A stretch of DNA of 64,000 nucleotides, taken from an uncultured Bacteroides sp. Lineage in GTDB: Bacteria; Bacteroidota; Bacteroidia; Bacteroidales; Bacteroidaceae. The stretch lies in the NCBI RefSeq assembly GCF_900547205.1, contig NZ_URFY01000012.1:33874-97873 (forward strand). Direction: 5' to 3'. Within the stretch, counting starts at the first letter, position 1. Each line of letters opens with the position of its first letter. Below are positions 33,599 to 43,274 of this stretch, piece after piece. Below the pieces are notes generated by a model that was not told the DNA's origin, did no database searches, and was given only the letters and a program-made list of their open reading frames with translations. The position numbers were made by a program, and so were the translations under genes.

Positions 33599-36409
33599 AT
33601 GAAAACACGTAATTTCATCATAATGTTGATTCTTATGTACGGTGTACAAGGGCTTGCCGGAGAATCTCGGAAAATAATAATTCGTGGTGATAATGCCTTT
33701 CCACCTTATGAATTTGTAAATGATAAGGGAGAACCGGATGGCTTTATTGTAGACCTGACACGAGCCATAATGGAAGAACTGAATCTGCCTTATGATTTAC
33801 AGTTGGCCGACTGGTCTACTGTACTTCAACAGTTTGAAAACAAGGAGGTGGATTTGATAACCGGTATGGCAAAGTCCGAAATCCGAGGGAGAAATTATAA
33901 ACTAAGTCAATCACACAGTTATATTGATTATATTTTTGTGTGTCGAAAAGGCGAATCTATTCATGATGTTAGAGACTTGTCGAAAAAGAAAATAATTGTT
34001 CAACGTTATTCCCTGCCTTATAAAAAGCTGATTCAGATGAACTATGGAGCGAATCTGATTGTAGCGGATAATATGATAGAGGGCTTGCAGATGCTGTCCG
34101 AGGGAGAAGGCGATGTAGCCATTTGTCCCGATAATTTAGCGCAATATATTATCTATAAAGACGGATTAACCAATCTGAATGTTGCCAATTCCGGTTGGCC
34201 CCGACAAGAATACTGTTTTGTAGGGACCGATGCTCGTTTGGTGGAACAGGTAAATTCCGCCCTTCTTCAATTGAATGAAAATGGAGTTTATGACCGGATA
34301 CGCATGAAATGGTTTGGAGAAAAGACGGTATTCACTATCCCCGTATGGGTGTATTTTCTTTTGGGTGCATTGTTGCTTACGGCATTGTTGCTTTTCTTTT
34401 TTGTAAATATCTACAAGCAAAAGATAAAGAAAGGAGAGAAACTGCTCAGAGCCGAAAATGAGAAGCTCAATACTTTATTGCTCGAAAAAAGAAATCATGA
34501 AAAGGAAATGAAGGAGCAGGAGACAAGGCTCGACTTAGCTATGGACGCAGGAAATGTCTCCGCATGGGTGTATGAACCGCAAACGCAGAAAATTAAGACT
34601 TTACGCGGAAACGCCCTTGCCGGAAAAGGACTTACCATGGAGCAAAATCTGAGTATACTCCATCCGGACGATCATGCCATGCAGATGGAATTGTTTGATG
34701 AACTTTTAAGTGGAGAAAAAGTTCAGGCAGAAACAATATTCCGTTATATGTCCGAAGACGGAACCTATCATTATTATGAAAGCCGCATGATAGTGAAGAA
34801 AGAAGAAGGGAAAGTAGTAGCCATATTGGGGTCGCAAAAAGATATAACTAAAGAGGTATACAATAATAAGATTCTGAATAATACGGTTGAGAAACTTCGC
34901 TTTGCCATTCAGACTGCGGGCATGGCGATGTGGGAGTTTGATTGTAAGACGCAGATGTTTACAGCTTACAACGATCCCATAGCCGACTATCAAGATAGTG
35001 CGCTGGTATCCGTAAATGCCTACGACGACTGTTTGCATGAAGAAGGCACCGAGTGGGAACTGTTGGAAGGGGCAAAACTCATCATGCGCAACGGAGAAGA
35101 TAAGTCTTATAATTATATTGTAAAAATGAAAACCAAGTACGACTCGGACTGGCAATACTGCACGGTGCGCGGAGTGCCAATGGAAAAAGACAAAACCGGA
35201 CGGGTAATTAAATACTTGGGTGTCAGATTAAACATCACTGAGCAAATTAATTATCAGAAGTTTCTGGAGCAGGAAAGGGCGGATGCACAGCAGGCGGACA
35301 AACTGAAATCTGCGTTTCTGGCAAATATGAGTCATGAAATACGTACTCCGTTAAATGCCATCGTAGGATTCTCAGAGTTGCTGCAAACCACCGAAGACCC
35401 CGAAATGCGCAAAGAGTTTATGGGGATTATCAGCAATAATAACGAACTGTTGCTTAGGTTGATAGGAGATATCTTGGATTTGTCGAAGATAGAATCTGGG
35501 CTGCTGGAACTAAAGCCGGAAGTGTTCGATGTTTCGGCTGCATATAAGGAGACTTACACAGCATTAAAACAGCGGTGTACGAATCCTGAAGTGGAATTTC
35601 ATGGATTCAGCCCTTATAAGAGTTGTAAAGTGAAATTAGATAGAAACCGAGTGGTGCAGGTAGGAACAAATTTCATTACCAATGCCATCAAGCATACTAA
35701 TAAAGGTCGTATCCTTATGGGGTATGAATATGTTGACGGAGGCTTAAGATTGTATGTAGAGGATACAGGCTGTGGCATTCCGAAGGATAAACATAGTAAG
35801 CTATTCCAACGCTTTGCCAAACTTGATGATTTCACGCAAGGCACAGGATTGGGGCTAGCTATCTGTAAAGCGATTATTGAAGCGCATGGAGGCAAAATAG
35901 GTGTGGAAAGCGAAGAAGGAAAAGGAAGTACTTTCTGGGCTTGGTTCCCTTGTGAGGCTGAAATAGAAGAATTTGAAGGAGTTAAAGAGTCGAAGGGAAA
36001 TAATATGGAAGCGTTCCCCGAGCAAGCTGTAGAGAAACTAACAGATACGCACACCAGTGGAGCTCGGAAAAAGTCGGTATTGGTTGCTGAAGATATCGAC
36101 AGTAATTATATGTTGGTGAAAGCTATACTTAAGAATTTTGAGCTCACCCGAGCCAAAACGGGGAAGGAAGCTGTGGAGTTTGCTTCCACCCGTCGCTATG
36201 ATGCTATACTGATGGATATGAAGATGCCTGTGATGAATGGTATCGAAGCAACTCGGAGAATACGTGAATTTGATAAGGTGACGCCAATCATTGCGGTGAC
36301 TGCCAATGCCTTCGACTCCGATAAGGTGGAGGCAATGGAAGCCGGTTGCAATGCTTTTGTGACGAAGCCGCTGAAGAAAAAAGACTTGGAAGATAAATTA
36401 GAAAGCTAA
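33599..36409 (+). CDS. Hybrid sensor kinase with solute-binding (SBP_bac_3) input domain
   Basis: 936 residues from ATG 33599; a GTG at 33566 is also in frame, but the signal peptide starts at 33599 (TRNFIIMLILMYGVQGLAG). Order of parts: periplasmic SBP_bac_3 domain (about 25-240, with PPYEFVNDKGEPDGFIVDL), one membrane helix (248-271), coiled coil, two PAS-like domains (about 290-545), HisKA with SHEIRTPLNAIVGFSEL and phospho-acceptor His579, HATPase (TGLGLAICKAIIEAHGGKIG), and a receiver domain with Asp873 (LMDMKMPVMNG). It senses a small ligand, perhaps an amino acid by family habit, as in BvgS/EvgS. It has no DNA-binding output and no HPt domain, and no response regulator gene lies next to it. 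Confidence 0.92.
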   Translation: MKTRNFIIMLILMYGVQGLAGESRKIIIRGDNAFPPYEFVNDKGEPDGFIVDLTRAIMEELNLPYDLQLADWSTVLQQFENKEVDLITGMAKSEIRGRNYKLSQSHSYIDYIFVCRKGESIHDVRDLSKKKIIVQRYSLPYKKLIQMNYGANLIVADNMIEGLQMLSEGEGDVAICPDNLAQYIIYKDGLTNLNVANSGWPRQEYCFVGTDARLVEQVNSALLQLNENGVYDRIRMKWFGEKTVFTIPVWVYFLLGALLLTALLLFFFVNIYKQKIKKGEKLLRAENEKLNTLLLEKRNHEKEMKEQETRLDLAMDAGNVSAWVYEPQTQKIKTLRGNALAGKGLTMEQNLSILHPDDHAMQMELFDELLSGEKVQAETIFRYMSEDGTYHYYESRMIVKKEEGKVVAILGSQKDITKEVYNNKILNNTVEKLRFAIQTAGMAMWEFDCKTQMFTAYNDPIADYQDSALVSVNAYDDCLHEEGTEWELLEGAKLIMRNGEDKSYNYIVKMKTKYDSDWQYCTVRGVPMEKDKTGRVIKYLGVRLNITEQINYQKFLEQERADAQQADKLKSAFLANMSHEIRTPLNAIVGFSELLQTTEDPEMRKEFMGIISNNNELLLRLIGDILDLSKIESGLLELKPEVFDVSAAYKETYTALKQRCTNPEVEFHGFSPYKSCKVKLDRNRVVQVGTNFITNAIKHTNKGRILMGYEYVDGGLRLYVEDTGCGIPKDKHSKLFQRFAKLDDFTQGTGLGLAICKAIIEAHGGKIGVESEEGKGSTFWAWFPCEAEIEEFEGVKESKGNNMEAFPEQAVEKLTDTHTSGARKKSVLVAEDIDSNYMLVKAILKNFELTRAKTGKEAVEFASTRRYDAILMDMKMPVMNGIEATRRIREFDKVTPIIAVTANAFDSDKVEAMEAGCNAFVTKPLKKKDLEDKLES

Positions 36410-36443
36410 AGATAGAAGTATGTTCATACATACTTCTATCTTT
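36408..36443. terminator. Hairpin terminator shared by the convergent kinase and GntR genes
   Basis: AAAGATAGAAGTATG pairs with CATACTTCTATCTTT around a six-base loop. It overlaps the stop codons of both flanking genes. Confidence 0.75.
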
Positions 36444-37164
36444 CAGCTTCTATTGTGTAGGTGAAACTATCGGCCCGGTAGTATCCGATGTTATATTCAA
36501 TGGGTACTCCGTTCGTGTCATATACGAATCTTTTCCTAATTAATATAGGATCGTCGGCGCCAATTTCCAGTTTCTCAGCTATAAATTCTCCTGCAAGTCT
36601 TGCTGAAATCTCTTCCTTACTGGTTTTTACCACTATGTTATATTGAGTTTCGAGCATTTCATATAATGGGCGGGTAAAGTCCTCTTCACCTGTCAACGGT
36701 ATGTTAGGATTGAAATAGGAGATGAAATATACAAATGGATACTCTTTCTTACCTCTTACCCGTTCCATAACCACGCAACGGGTGTCTGAATCGGGACTTA
36801 AATTGAAGAAAGTTCCGATTTCCTCTGTGGGGCGTTTCAAGCTTATGTGCAATTCAAAATTACGTATTTCGATGCCTAACATCTTCATTTCCTGAGAGAA
36901 ACTCAACCAGTTCTTTACTCCTCCTACGATTCCTTTTTTCACCACCTTCGTGCCGAATCCTTTCTTTCGTACCAGTAGGCCTTCAAAAACCAATTTGTTG
37001 ATAGCTTGCCGCAATGTATTCCTGGAAATGTGCAATTGTGCAGACAATTCAACCTCGTTGGGAAACAGTTTACCGTTTTTATATTCTTCGTCTTCAATCA
37101 ACCTCCTTAATATCTCTTCTGCTTGTATATGAAGCGGTTTATCGCTGCTATGGTCTATTTTCAT
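36436..37164 (-). CDS. GntR-family (HutC/UTRA) transcriptional regulator
   Basis: 242 residues. A winged helix DNA-binding domain at the N-terminus (KLFPNEVELSAQLHISRNTLRQAINKL, about residues 37-63, then the wing FEGLLVRKKGFGTKV) is followed by a UTRA ligand-binding domain (VMERVRGKKEYPFVYFISYF, the ending GVPIEYNIGYYRADSF). It is divergent from the mannan utilization genes and is the probable local regulator, with a sugar or sugar phosphate as effector. This differs from the usual hybrid two-component or ECF-sigma control of Bacteroides PULs. Confidence 0.92.
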   Translation of the reverse strand: MKIDHSSDKPLHIQAEEILRRLIEDEEYKNGKLFPNEVELSAQLHISRNTLRQAINKLVFEGLLVRKKGFGTKVVKKGIVGGVKNWLSFSQEMKMLGIEIRNFELHISLKRPTEEIGTFFNLSPDSDTRCVVMERVRGKKEYPFVYFISYFNPNIPLTGEEDFTRPLYEMLETQYNIVVKTSKEEISARLAGEFIAEKLEIGADDPILIRKRFVYDTNGVPIEYNIGYYRADSFTYTIEAER

Positions 37165-37249
37165 ATCTCTCTGAATTAGTTTATTTTCAGCAAATATAGT
37201 ATTTTAAAAAAAAATATCCAAGTTTTGTTTGCATTATAAATAAAATCTA

Positions 37250-37257
37250 TATATTTG
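37250..37257 (+). promoter_or_regulatory. Promoter (-33 TTTG and -7 element) of the mannan utilization operon
   Basis: TATATTTG then CA at 37250 with a -33-like TTTG at 37228-37231, 18 bases apart. A 49-base leader follows. It contains GTATGTATGAACATAT, a place where a GntR dimer could bind, but no operator is proven. Confidence 0.68.
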
Positions 37258-37305
37258 CACAATCTAAAGTATGTATGAACATATAAACTAAAAACAACGA
37301 TAGTT

Positions 37306-39036
37306 ATGAGAAAAGCTAATTATGATAAATTTCCTTCTACCAAGCTGACGGGGATGCTTGTTCAGGGTTGGGATGCTATCATTACTATGTTAAAAGAGAA
37401 AATGGATGCAAGAAAAGTGCTCGCTTTGGATTTATATACTGGAGTATATGAAGAAGAAGTGCTGAATGCTTTTTCTAAGGAGTTCTCCGGAAATGTGATG
37501 AATGTACGTGATTTGATGAAACCGGAACAAGAGGTTGTTGCTATGACCGAACGCTTTATGACAGAAGATGTGCTGTTTGGCTATGTGACAAATCTGAAAC
37601 TAGATGATTACTTTGATGCGGAGAAGCTGGCAGATGCCCGTCGGCAGATCAATGAATCAACAGAAACGATTGTGATAATAGGTACGGGGGCGGCTTTGGT
37701 TGCTCCTGAGGATGCGATGGTGGTTTATGCGGATATGGCACGTTGGGAAATCCAACAACGTTTCCGTCGGCATGAGGTGAAAGCTTTAGGGATAGACAAT
37801 CATGAAGATGCCGTTTCTTTGCAATACAAGAGGGGATACTTCAATGATTGGAGAGTATGTGATAGGTATAAGGAAAGATTGTTTGACAGGATTGAATTTT
37901 GGATTGACACCCATGTGGCCGGAACACCGAAGATGATAGATAAGGATACCTTCTTTAAAGGGGTGGAAGCAACGGTGAACACACCGTTCCGCGTAGTTCC
38001 TTTCTTCGACCCGGCTCCCTGGGGTGGTCAATGGATGAAAGAGGTTTGCGACTTGGATCGCGAACGCGAGAATTTCGGTTGGTGCTTTGATTGTGTGCCC
38101 GAAGAGAACAGCCTTTATCTGGAGGTGAACGGCGTACGTTTTGAACTTCCTTCGGTAGACTTAGTGTTGCTGAAGAGCAGAGAACTGTTGGGCGAACCGG
38201 TGGAGGCACGTTTCGGCAAAGATTTCCCTATCCGTTTCGATTTTCTGGATACGATGGGTGGAGGAAATCTGAGTTTACAGGTGCATCCTACCACACAGTT
38301 TATTCGAGATAGCTTCGGTATGTACTACACACAGGACGAGAGCTACTATATGGTAGATGCCGAAGAAGATGCGGTGGTCTACTTGGGAGTAAAGACTGGG
38401 GTGGACAAGGAAGCCATGATTGAAGATTTGCGTAAAGCACAAAGAGGTGAATCGGCATTTGATGCAGAGAAATATGTGAATAAGATTCCCACGAAGAAAC
38501 ACGATCACTTTCTGATTCCCGGAGGAACAGTCCATTGTTCGGGTGCAAATAGTATGGTACTCGAAATTAGTTCTACACCGAATCTGTTTACTTTTAAATT
38601 GTGGGATTGGCAACGTCTGGGGCTCGATGGAAAACCGCGGCCTATCAATGTGGAACGTGGCAAGCACGTGATAAACTGGAACCGGGATACGGACTATGTG
38701 GAAAGCCATCTCCGCAACCAGTTCAGAGAAGTGGCTTCCGGCGAAGGCTGGGTGGAAGAGCGTACCGGATTGCATCCGAATGAATTTATTGAAACCCGCC
38801 GCCACCGTTTTTCATCTTCGGTGTTGCACCACACTAACGATAGCGTAAATGTGCTGAACTTATTGGAAGGAGAAGAAGCCGTTGTTGAAAGTCCCACTCA
38901 TGCATTCGAACCTTTCGTAGTGCATTATGCCGAAACATTCATCATTCCTGCCGGAGTGAAAGAGTATACCATCTCCCCGTATGGTAAGTCTGCCGGAAAA
39001 GAATGCGTAACGATAAAAGCCTACGTACGCTTTTAA
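37306..39036 (+). CDS. Class I mannose-6-phosphate isomerase with extra N-terminal domain
   Basis: 576 residues. The C-terminal 350 are a cupin-type class I phosphomannose isomerase: FDFLDTMGGGNLSLQVHPT gives zinc ligands Gln325 and His327, Glu345 lies in QDESYYMVDAEED, His410 in PGGTVHCSGANS, and LWDWQRLGLDGKPRPINVERG matches the family end block. The N-terminal 220 residues (LVQGWDAIITMLKEKMDARK, ETIVIIGTGAALVAP, DMARWEIQQRFRRHEVKALG) are not part of ordinary ManA; they look like a degenerate P-loop kinase fold without a Walker A motif. It should turn mannose-6-phosphate to fructose-6-phosphate in the cytoplasm. First gene of the operon. Confidence 0.85.
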   Translation: MRKANYDKFPSTKLTGMLVQGWDAIITMLKEKMDARKVLALDLYTGVYEEEVLNAFSKEFSGNVMNVRDLMKPEQEVVAMTERFMTEDVLFGYVTNLKLDDYFDAEKLADARRQINESTETIVIIGTGAALVAPEDAMVVYADMARWEIQQRFRRHEVKALGIDNHEDAVSLQYKRGYFNDWRVCDRYKERLFDRIEFWIDTHVAGTPKMIDKDTFFKGVEATVNTPFRVVPFFDPAPWGGQWMKEVCDLDRERENFGWCFDCVPEENSLYLEVNGVRFELPSVDLVLLKSRELLGEPVEARFGKDFPIRFDFLDTMGGGNLSLQVHPTTQFIRDSFGMYYTQDESYYMVDAEEDAVVYLGVKTGVDKEAMIEDLRKAQRGESAFDAEKYVNKIPTKKHDHFLIPGGTVHCSGANSMVLEISSTPNLFTFKLWDWQRLGLDGKPRPINVERGKHVINWNRDTDYVESHLRNQFREVASGEGWVEERTGLHPNEFIETRRHRFSSSVLHHTNDSVNVLNLLEGEEAVVESPTHAFEPFVVHYAETFIIPAGVKEYTISPYGKSAGKECVTIKAYVRF

Positions 39037-39074
39037 TAATGAAATAATTCATTAATCTAATATCTTTAAAACCT

Positions 39075-40175
39075 ATGTACGAACATGATGAACGAATCGT
39101 ACTGACACTTGATGCCGGAGGCACTAACTTTGTCTTTTCAGCCATTCAGGGCTGTCGCGAAATTGTAGAACCGATCTGCCTTCCGGCGGTGTCCGACGAT
39201 TTGGAACGTTGCTTGTCTGTTCTTGTAGAAGGCTTTCTGGAAGTAGAGAAGCGATTGCCCAGACTTCCGGTAGCCATCAGTTTTGCTTTCCCCGGGCCTG
39301 CTGACTATGAGCATGGAATTATTGGTGATTTGCCTAACTTCCCCGTTTTCAGGGGAGGGGTGGCACTGGGACCTTATTTGAGAGAACAATTCGGCATTCC
39401 GGTCTTCATCAACAATGATGGTAATTTGTTTGCCTATGGCGAAGCGCTGGCAGGTACTTTGCCCGAAGTAAATAAGCGCCTGAAAGATGCCGGAAGTACC
39501 CGGCAATATAAGAATCTGCTTGGTATAACACTAGGAACAGGGTTCGGCGCCGGAGTTGTGATTGACAACCGGCTGCTGACCGGAGATAACGGATGCGGCG
39601 GCGACGTCTGGATTATGAGGAATAAGAAATATCCCGGGATGATTGCAGAAGAAAGCGTTAGTATCCGTGCGGTGCGGCGGGTATATCAGGAGTTGAGCAA
39701 GACGGATGCTTCATTACTTACACCTAAAAACATTTTCGATATTGCTGAAGGTATCCGGGAAGGAAACCGGCAAGCTGCTATCGACAGTTTCTTTGAATTG
39801 GGAGAAATGGCAGGTGAGGCAATTATCCGTGCGCTAAATATAGTAGATGGCTTGGTAGTAATTGGTGGCGGAGTAGCTGGAGCTGCCAAATACATACTTC
39901 CGGGAGTCATGAAAGAAATGAATCGGCAGGTCGGCACATTTGCCGGAGCTACTTTCCCTTGTTTACAGATGGAAGTGTTCAATTTGTCGGAAAAAGAAGG
40001 CTTAGACGATTTCCTGAAAGAAAAGGATACTATGGTGAAAATACCGTTTTCAGGAAAGCAGGTGCAATATACCAGTCATAAGAAAACAGGTCTTGCGATT
40101 TCTTCATTAGGAGCAAGTAAAGCTGTCGCTTTGGGAGCTTATACTTTTGCTTTATCTCAATTGGATATATTATGA
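39075..40175 (+). CDS. ROK-family sugar kinase, probable mannokinase
   Basis: 366 residues. The phosphate-binding loop LTLDAGGTNFVFS at the N-terminus, FINNDGNLFAYGEALAG with the catalytic Asp, and GITLGTGFGAGVVIDNRLL fit the ROK family. The usual ROK zinc motif (CxCGxxGCxE) is absent; here the place reads NGCGGDVWIMRNKKYPGMIAEE. The protein is about 50 residues longer than most, with inserts late in the chain. Since it lies between an isomerase of mannose-6-phosphate and a mannan SusC/D pair, mannose or a short manno-oligosaccharide is the likely substrate; this is inferred from context. Confidence 0.85.
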   Translation: MYEHDERIVLTLDAGGTNFVFSAIQGCREIVEPICLPAVSDDLERCLSVLVEGFLEVEKRLPRLPVAISFAFPGPADYEHGIIGDLPNFPVFRGGVALGPYLREQFGIPVFINNDGNLFAYGEALAGTLPEVNKRLKDAGSTRQYKNLLGITLGTGFGAGVVIDNRLLTGDNGCGGDVWIMRNKKYPGMIAEESVSIRAVRRVYQELSKTDASLLTPKNIFDIAEGIREGNRQAAIDSFFELGEMAGEAIIRALNIVDGLVVIGGGVAGAAKYILPGVMKEMNRQVGTFAGATFPCLQMEVFNLSEKEGLDDFLKEKDTMVKIPFSGKQVQYTSHKKTGLAISSLGASKAVALGAYTFALSQLDIL

Positions 40176-40215
40176 TACACAAAAACTATTCTATAAATTC
40201 AAATATAATAATGTT

Positions 40216-43200
40216 ATGGAACAATCTAATCTATTGAATGCGCAATTTGCCCGCCGGCTTTTCAAAGCGGTAGTATCGAGTTGGCAGTTATTGGCTGTTA
40301 TGCTGATTGTTTGTACGAATGTGGCTGTTGGTTCCGAACTGTATGCACAATCGAATACAATCACCGTGAAAGGTAAAGTGATGGCAGATGGAGAACCCGT
40401 CATCGGGGCTACCGTCTTGGTAAAAGGTATCTCTACAGGTACGGCTACGGATATGGATGGAAACTTCACACTCAATGTTGCTCCAAAAGCGATATTGGTG
40501 GTTTCCTCGATAGGATATGAAACACAGGAAGTACCGGTGAACGGACGAAACTCCGTTACTGTAGTGCTGCGATCGGACGTTGTTGCCTTACAAGATGTGG
40601 TGGTGGTGGGCTACGGTGTGCAGAAAAAAGTAAACCTCACTGGAGCTGTTTCTTCTCTTTCTACGGACGAGCTGGAAGGAAAACCCATCTCAAATGTACT
40701 GGAAGCTATGCAGGGAACAACTCCCGGATTGATTATTCAGCAGGGAAGTTCTACTCCGGGTAGTGTACCTTCGATAAATATCCGTGGTCTGAATACGATG
40801 AATAATAACGATCCGTTAGTCATTATTGACGGAATAGAAGGATCGCTTGCCAATCTGAATCCGTCGGATATTGAACAAATATCTATTTTGAAAGATGCCT
40901 CATCCACTGCAATTTATGGTTCGCGTGCTTCCAATGGTGTGGTACTTGTGACTACTAAAAAAGGGAAGTCCGGTAAGGTGGAAATCTCCTACGACTTCAT
41001 GTACGGAGTTCAACAACCCACTTCGTTGCCTAAAATGGCAGATTCGTGGATATATGCGGAATTGTATAACGAAGCAGCCGTAAACTCAGGCAGGAATGCG
41101 AAATTCACTCCCGAGCAGATTGCACAGTTTAGAAATGGCGGACCGAATGTAAACTGGGTGAAAGAGTTGTATAACCGTAATTCTCCTCAGAGTTCGCACA
41201 GCGTATCGATGACGGGTGGCAATGATCAGATGTCGTATATGGCTTCTTTGGGTTATATGGATCAGAGCAGTATGTTCAAGGGACCGGACTATGGTTATAA
41301 GCGCTACAATGCCCGTTTGAATGTAAGCCATAAAGTAACGAAGAACTTCACGCTGAATCTGACTTCACAATTTACCCGCAATGATATTAAGGAACATGCT
41401 TATTGGACGGAATGGATTATCGAACAAGCCAACCGCATACCACCGATTTATCCGATAATAAATGAAGATGGCAGTTATAATTATCCTGCGGGAAGCAATG
41501 CAAACGGTTTGCAACGCTTGCAAGACGGAGGATATCGTCGGAATGTGAATGATGAATTATTGGGAACCATACAAGCCGAATGGGAAGTTTATAAAGGACT
41601 GAAACTGATTGGAAATGCCGGTGGCCGTGTATGGAACAATAATTTGCACGAGAACCGTAAAGCTTTTGAAGGTACGGGAGACTCTGAGAATAAACTTACG
41701 GAGCAATTCTACCGTTCAAAGAATATCACTACCAATCTGATGGTGACTTACAATACAAAAATAGGAAAACACTCCATCGGGGGATTGTTGGGATATGCCT
41801 ATGAAGGCTTTTCTGACAAACAGTTTTCTACCAGCCGACTGACGGAAGATTCTAAATACGACATCTTTGTAGGAAATCTAAGTGGAGATAAGGTTAGCAA
41901 TAGCGGTTCGGCGGGTGATTGGGCTATCTATTCGGGTTTTGCCAGAGCTACTTACAATTACGATGAGAAATACTTGGTGGAATTTAATATTCGTAATGAC
42001 TACTCTTCTTATTTTGCCAAAGGAAACCGTTCGGGAATCTTCCCTTCCTTCTCGGCAGGATGGCGTATTTCGGAAGAAAAGTTCTGGTCTGTACTGAAAC
42101 CGTACATTCCGTCTCTGAAAATCAGAGGTTCATGGGGATTGGTTGGTAACAACCGTATCGGTGCCTACCAATATATGCAAACTGTATCTGTCACCAACGG
42201 CATCAGCTTCGGAGACAAACTGGCGGAAACCGCAGCTTTTGCTTCTGCCAACCCCGATTTGAAATGGGAAACTACCCGTATGGCAAATATCGGTTTTGAA
42301 CTGAGTTTATTGAACAATGACTTGAATATTACTTTCGATTGCTTCAACAACCGGACGAAGGATATTCTGGTAAACCTGCCGGTTCCGGGATTGTTTGGCA
42401 ACGGAGCTCCTATTCAGAATGCCGGTGAGGTGGAAACAAGAGGATGGGAACTTTCTGTGAACTATCGTCTGAAAACCGGTCCGGTAGTACATAATTTCTC
42501 CGGCAATATCTCGGATAGTTTTAATGAAGTAATTGATACTCGCGGCACAGAAATCATTGGTGGGACAGATGTACAGACAATTATCCGTGAGGGTTATCCG
42601 CTCTATTCCTATTATGCATATCGTTCCGACGGATTTTTCCAGAACGAAGAAGAATGTAAGACAGGACCGCACCTGGAAGGTATCACTCCGAAACCGGGAG
42701 ATATCCGCTATCTGGATAAGAATGGAGATGGCGTAATTAAACCGGATGATGACCGCTTTATTGTAGGCAATGATTTTCCGAGATATACCTTCGGCTTTAC
42801 GTATGGATTGGAGTATAAAGGCTTCGACTTCTCGATGATGTGGCAGGGAGTTGGCAAACGTAATAAGTGGATGCGTGGTGAAGCTGTTGAGGCTTTCCAT
42901 AATAACAATGAAGGTCCGGTGATGGATTTCCATATAGACCGCTGGACTCCGAATAATCCCGGTGCTACCTATCCTCGTCTGACTATGGGAGCGGAATCTG
43001 CCAATAATGCGGCGAAGTCCGACTTCTGGATTCAGGATGCCAAATACCTGCGTTTGAAAAATGCTCAGATTGGCTATACATTTCCGCAACAATGGATGAA
43101 AAAACTCTGCATTCAGAATTTGAGAATCTTTGCCAGTGTGCAGAACCCGTTGACTTTCACTAAGATGAAAGGTGGATGGGACCCGGAATATACCGGTGAT

Positions 43201-43263
43201 GGCAGTGGACGTTCCTATCCGGTGGCAAGAGTATATTCGTTTGGACTTAATGTTAAATTTTAA
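40216..43263 (+). CDS. susC: SusC/RagA-type TonB-dependent outer-membrane receptor
   Basis: 1015 residues from ATG 40216; the frame is open upstream to 40147, but that would overlap the kinase gene. Signal peptide, then a carboxypeptidase-regulatory-like domain (ITVKGKVMADGEPVIGATVL), a TonB box/plug (VVVVGYGVQKKVNLTGAVSS, NIRGLNTMNNNDPLVIIDG, SSTAIYGSRASNGVVLVTTK) and a 22-strand barrel ending SFGLNVKF. It takes oligosaccharides across the outer membrane with the SusD lid. No STN domain is present, so it does not signal to an anti-sigma factor. The gene name is by family only. Confidence 0.96.
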   Translation: MEQSNLLNAQFARRLFKAVVSSWQLLAVMLIVCTNVAVGSELYAQSNTITVKGKVMADGEPVIGATVLVKGISTGTATDMDGNFTLNVAPKAILVVSSIGYETQEVPVNGRNSVTVVLRSDVVALQDVVVVGYGVQKKVNLTGAVSSLSTDELEGKPISNVLEAMQGTTPGLIIQQGSSTPGSVPSINIRGLNTMNNNDPLVIIDGIEGSLANLNPSDIEQISILKDASSTAIYGSRASNGVVLVTTKKGKSGKVEISYDFMYGVQQPTSLPKMADSWIYAELYNEAAVNSGRNAKFTPEQIAQFRNGGPNVNWVKELYNRNSPQSSHSVSMTGGNDQMSYMASLGYMDQSSMFKGPDYGYKRYNARLNVSHKVTKNFTLNLTSQFTRNDIKEHAYWTEWIIEQANRIPPIYPIINEDGSYNYPAGSNANGLQRLQDGGYRRNVNDELLGTIQAEWEVYKGLKLIGNAGGRVWNNNLHENRKAFEGTGDSENKLTEQFYRSKNITTNLMVTYNTKIGKHSIGGLLGYAYEGFSDKQFSTSRLTEDSKYDIFVGNLSGDKVSNSGSAGDWAIYSGFARATYNYDEKYLVEFNIRNDYSSYFAKGNRSGIFPSFSAGWRISEEKFWSVLKPYIPSLKIRGSWGLVGNNRIGAYQYMQTVSVTNGISFGDKLAETAAFASANPDLKWETTRMANIGFELSLLNNDLNITFDCFNNRTKDILVNLPVPGLFGNGAPIQNAGEVETRGWELSVNYRLKTGPVVHNFSGNISDSFNEVIDTRGTEIIGGTDVQTIIREGYPLYSYYAYRSDGFFQNEEECKTGPHLEGITPKPGDIRYLDKNGDGVIKPDDDRFIVGNDFPRYTFGFTYGLEYKGFDFSMMWQGVGKRNKWMRGEAVEAFHNNNEGPVMDFHIDRWTPNNPGATYPRLTMGAESANNAAKSDFWIQDAKYLRLKNAQIGYTFPQQWMKKLCIQNLRIFASVQNPLTFTKMKGGWDPEYTGDGSGRSYPVARVYSFGLNVKF

Positions 43264-43274
43264 ATCGTACCGTG

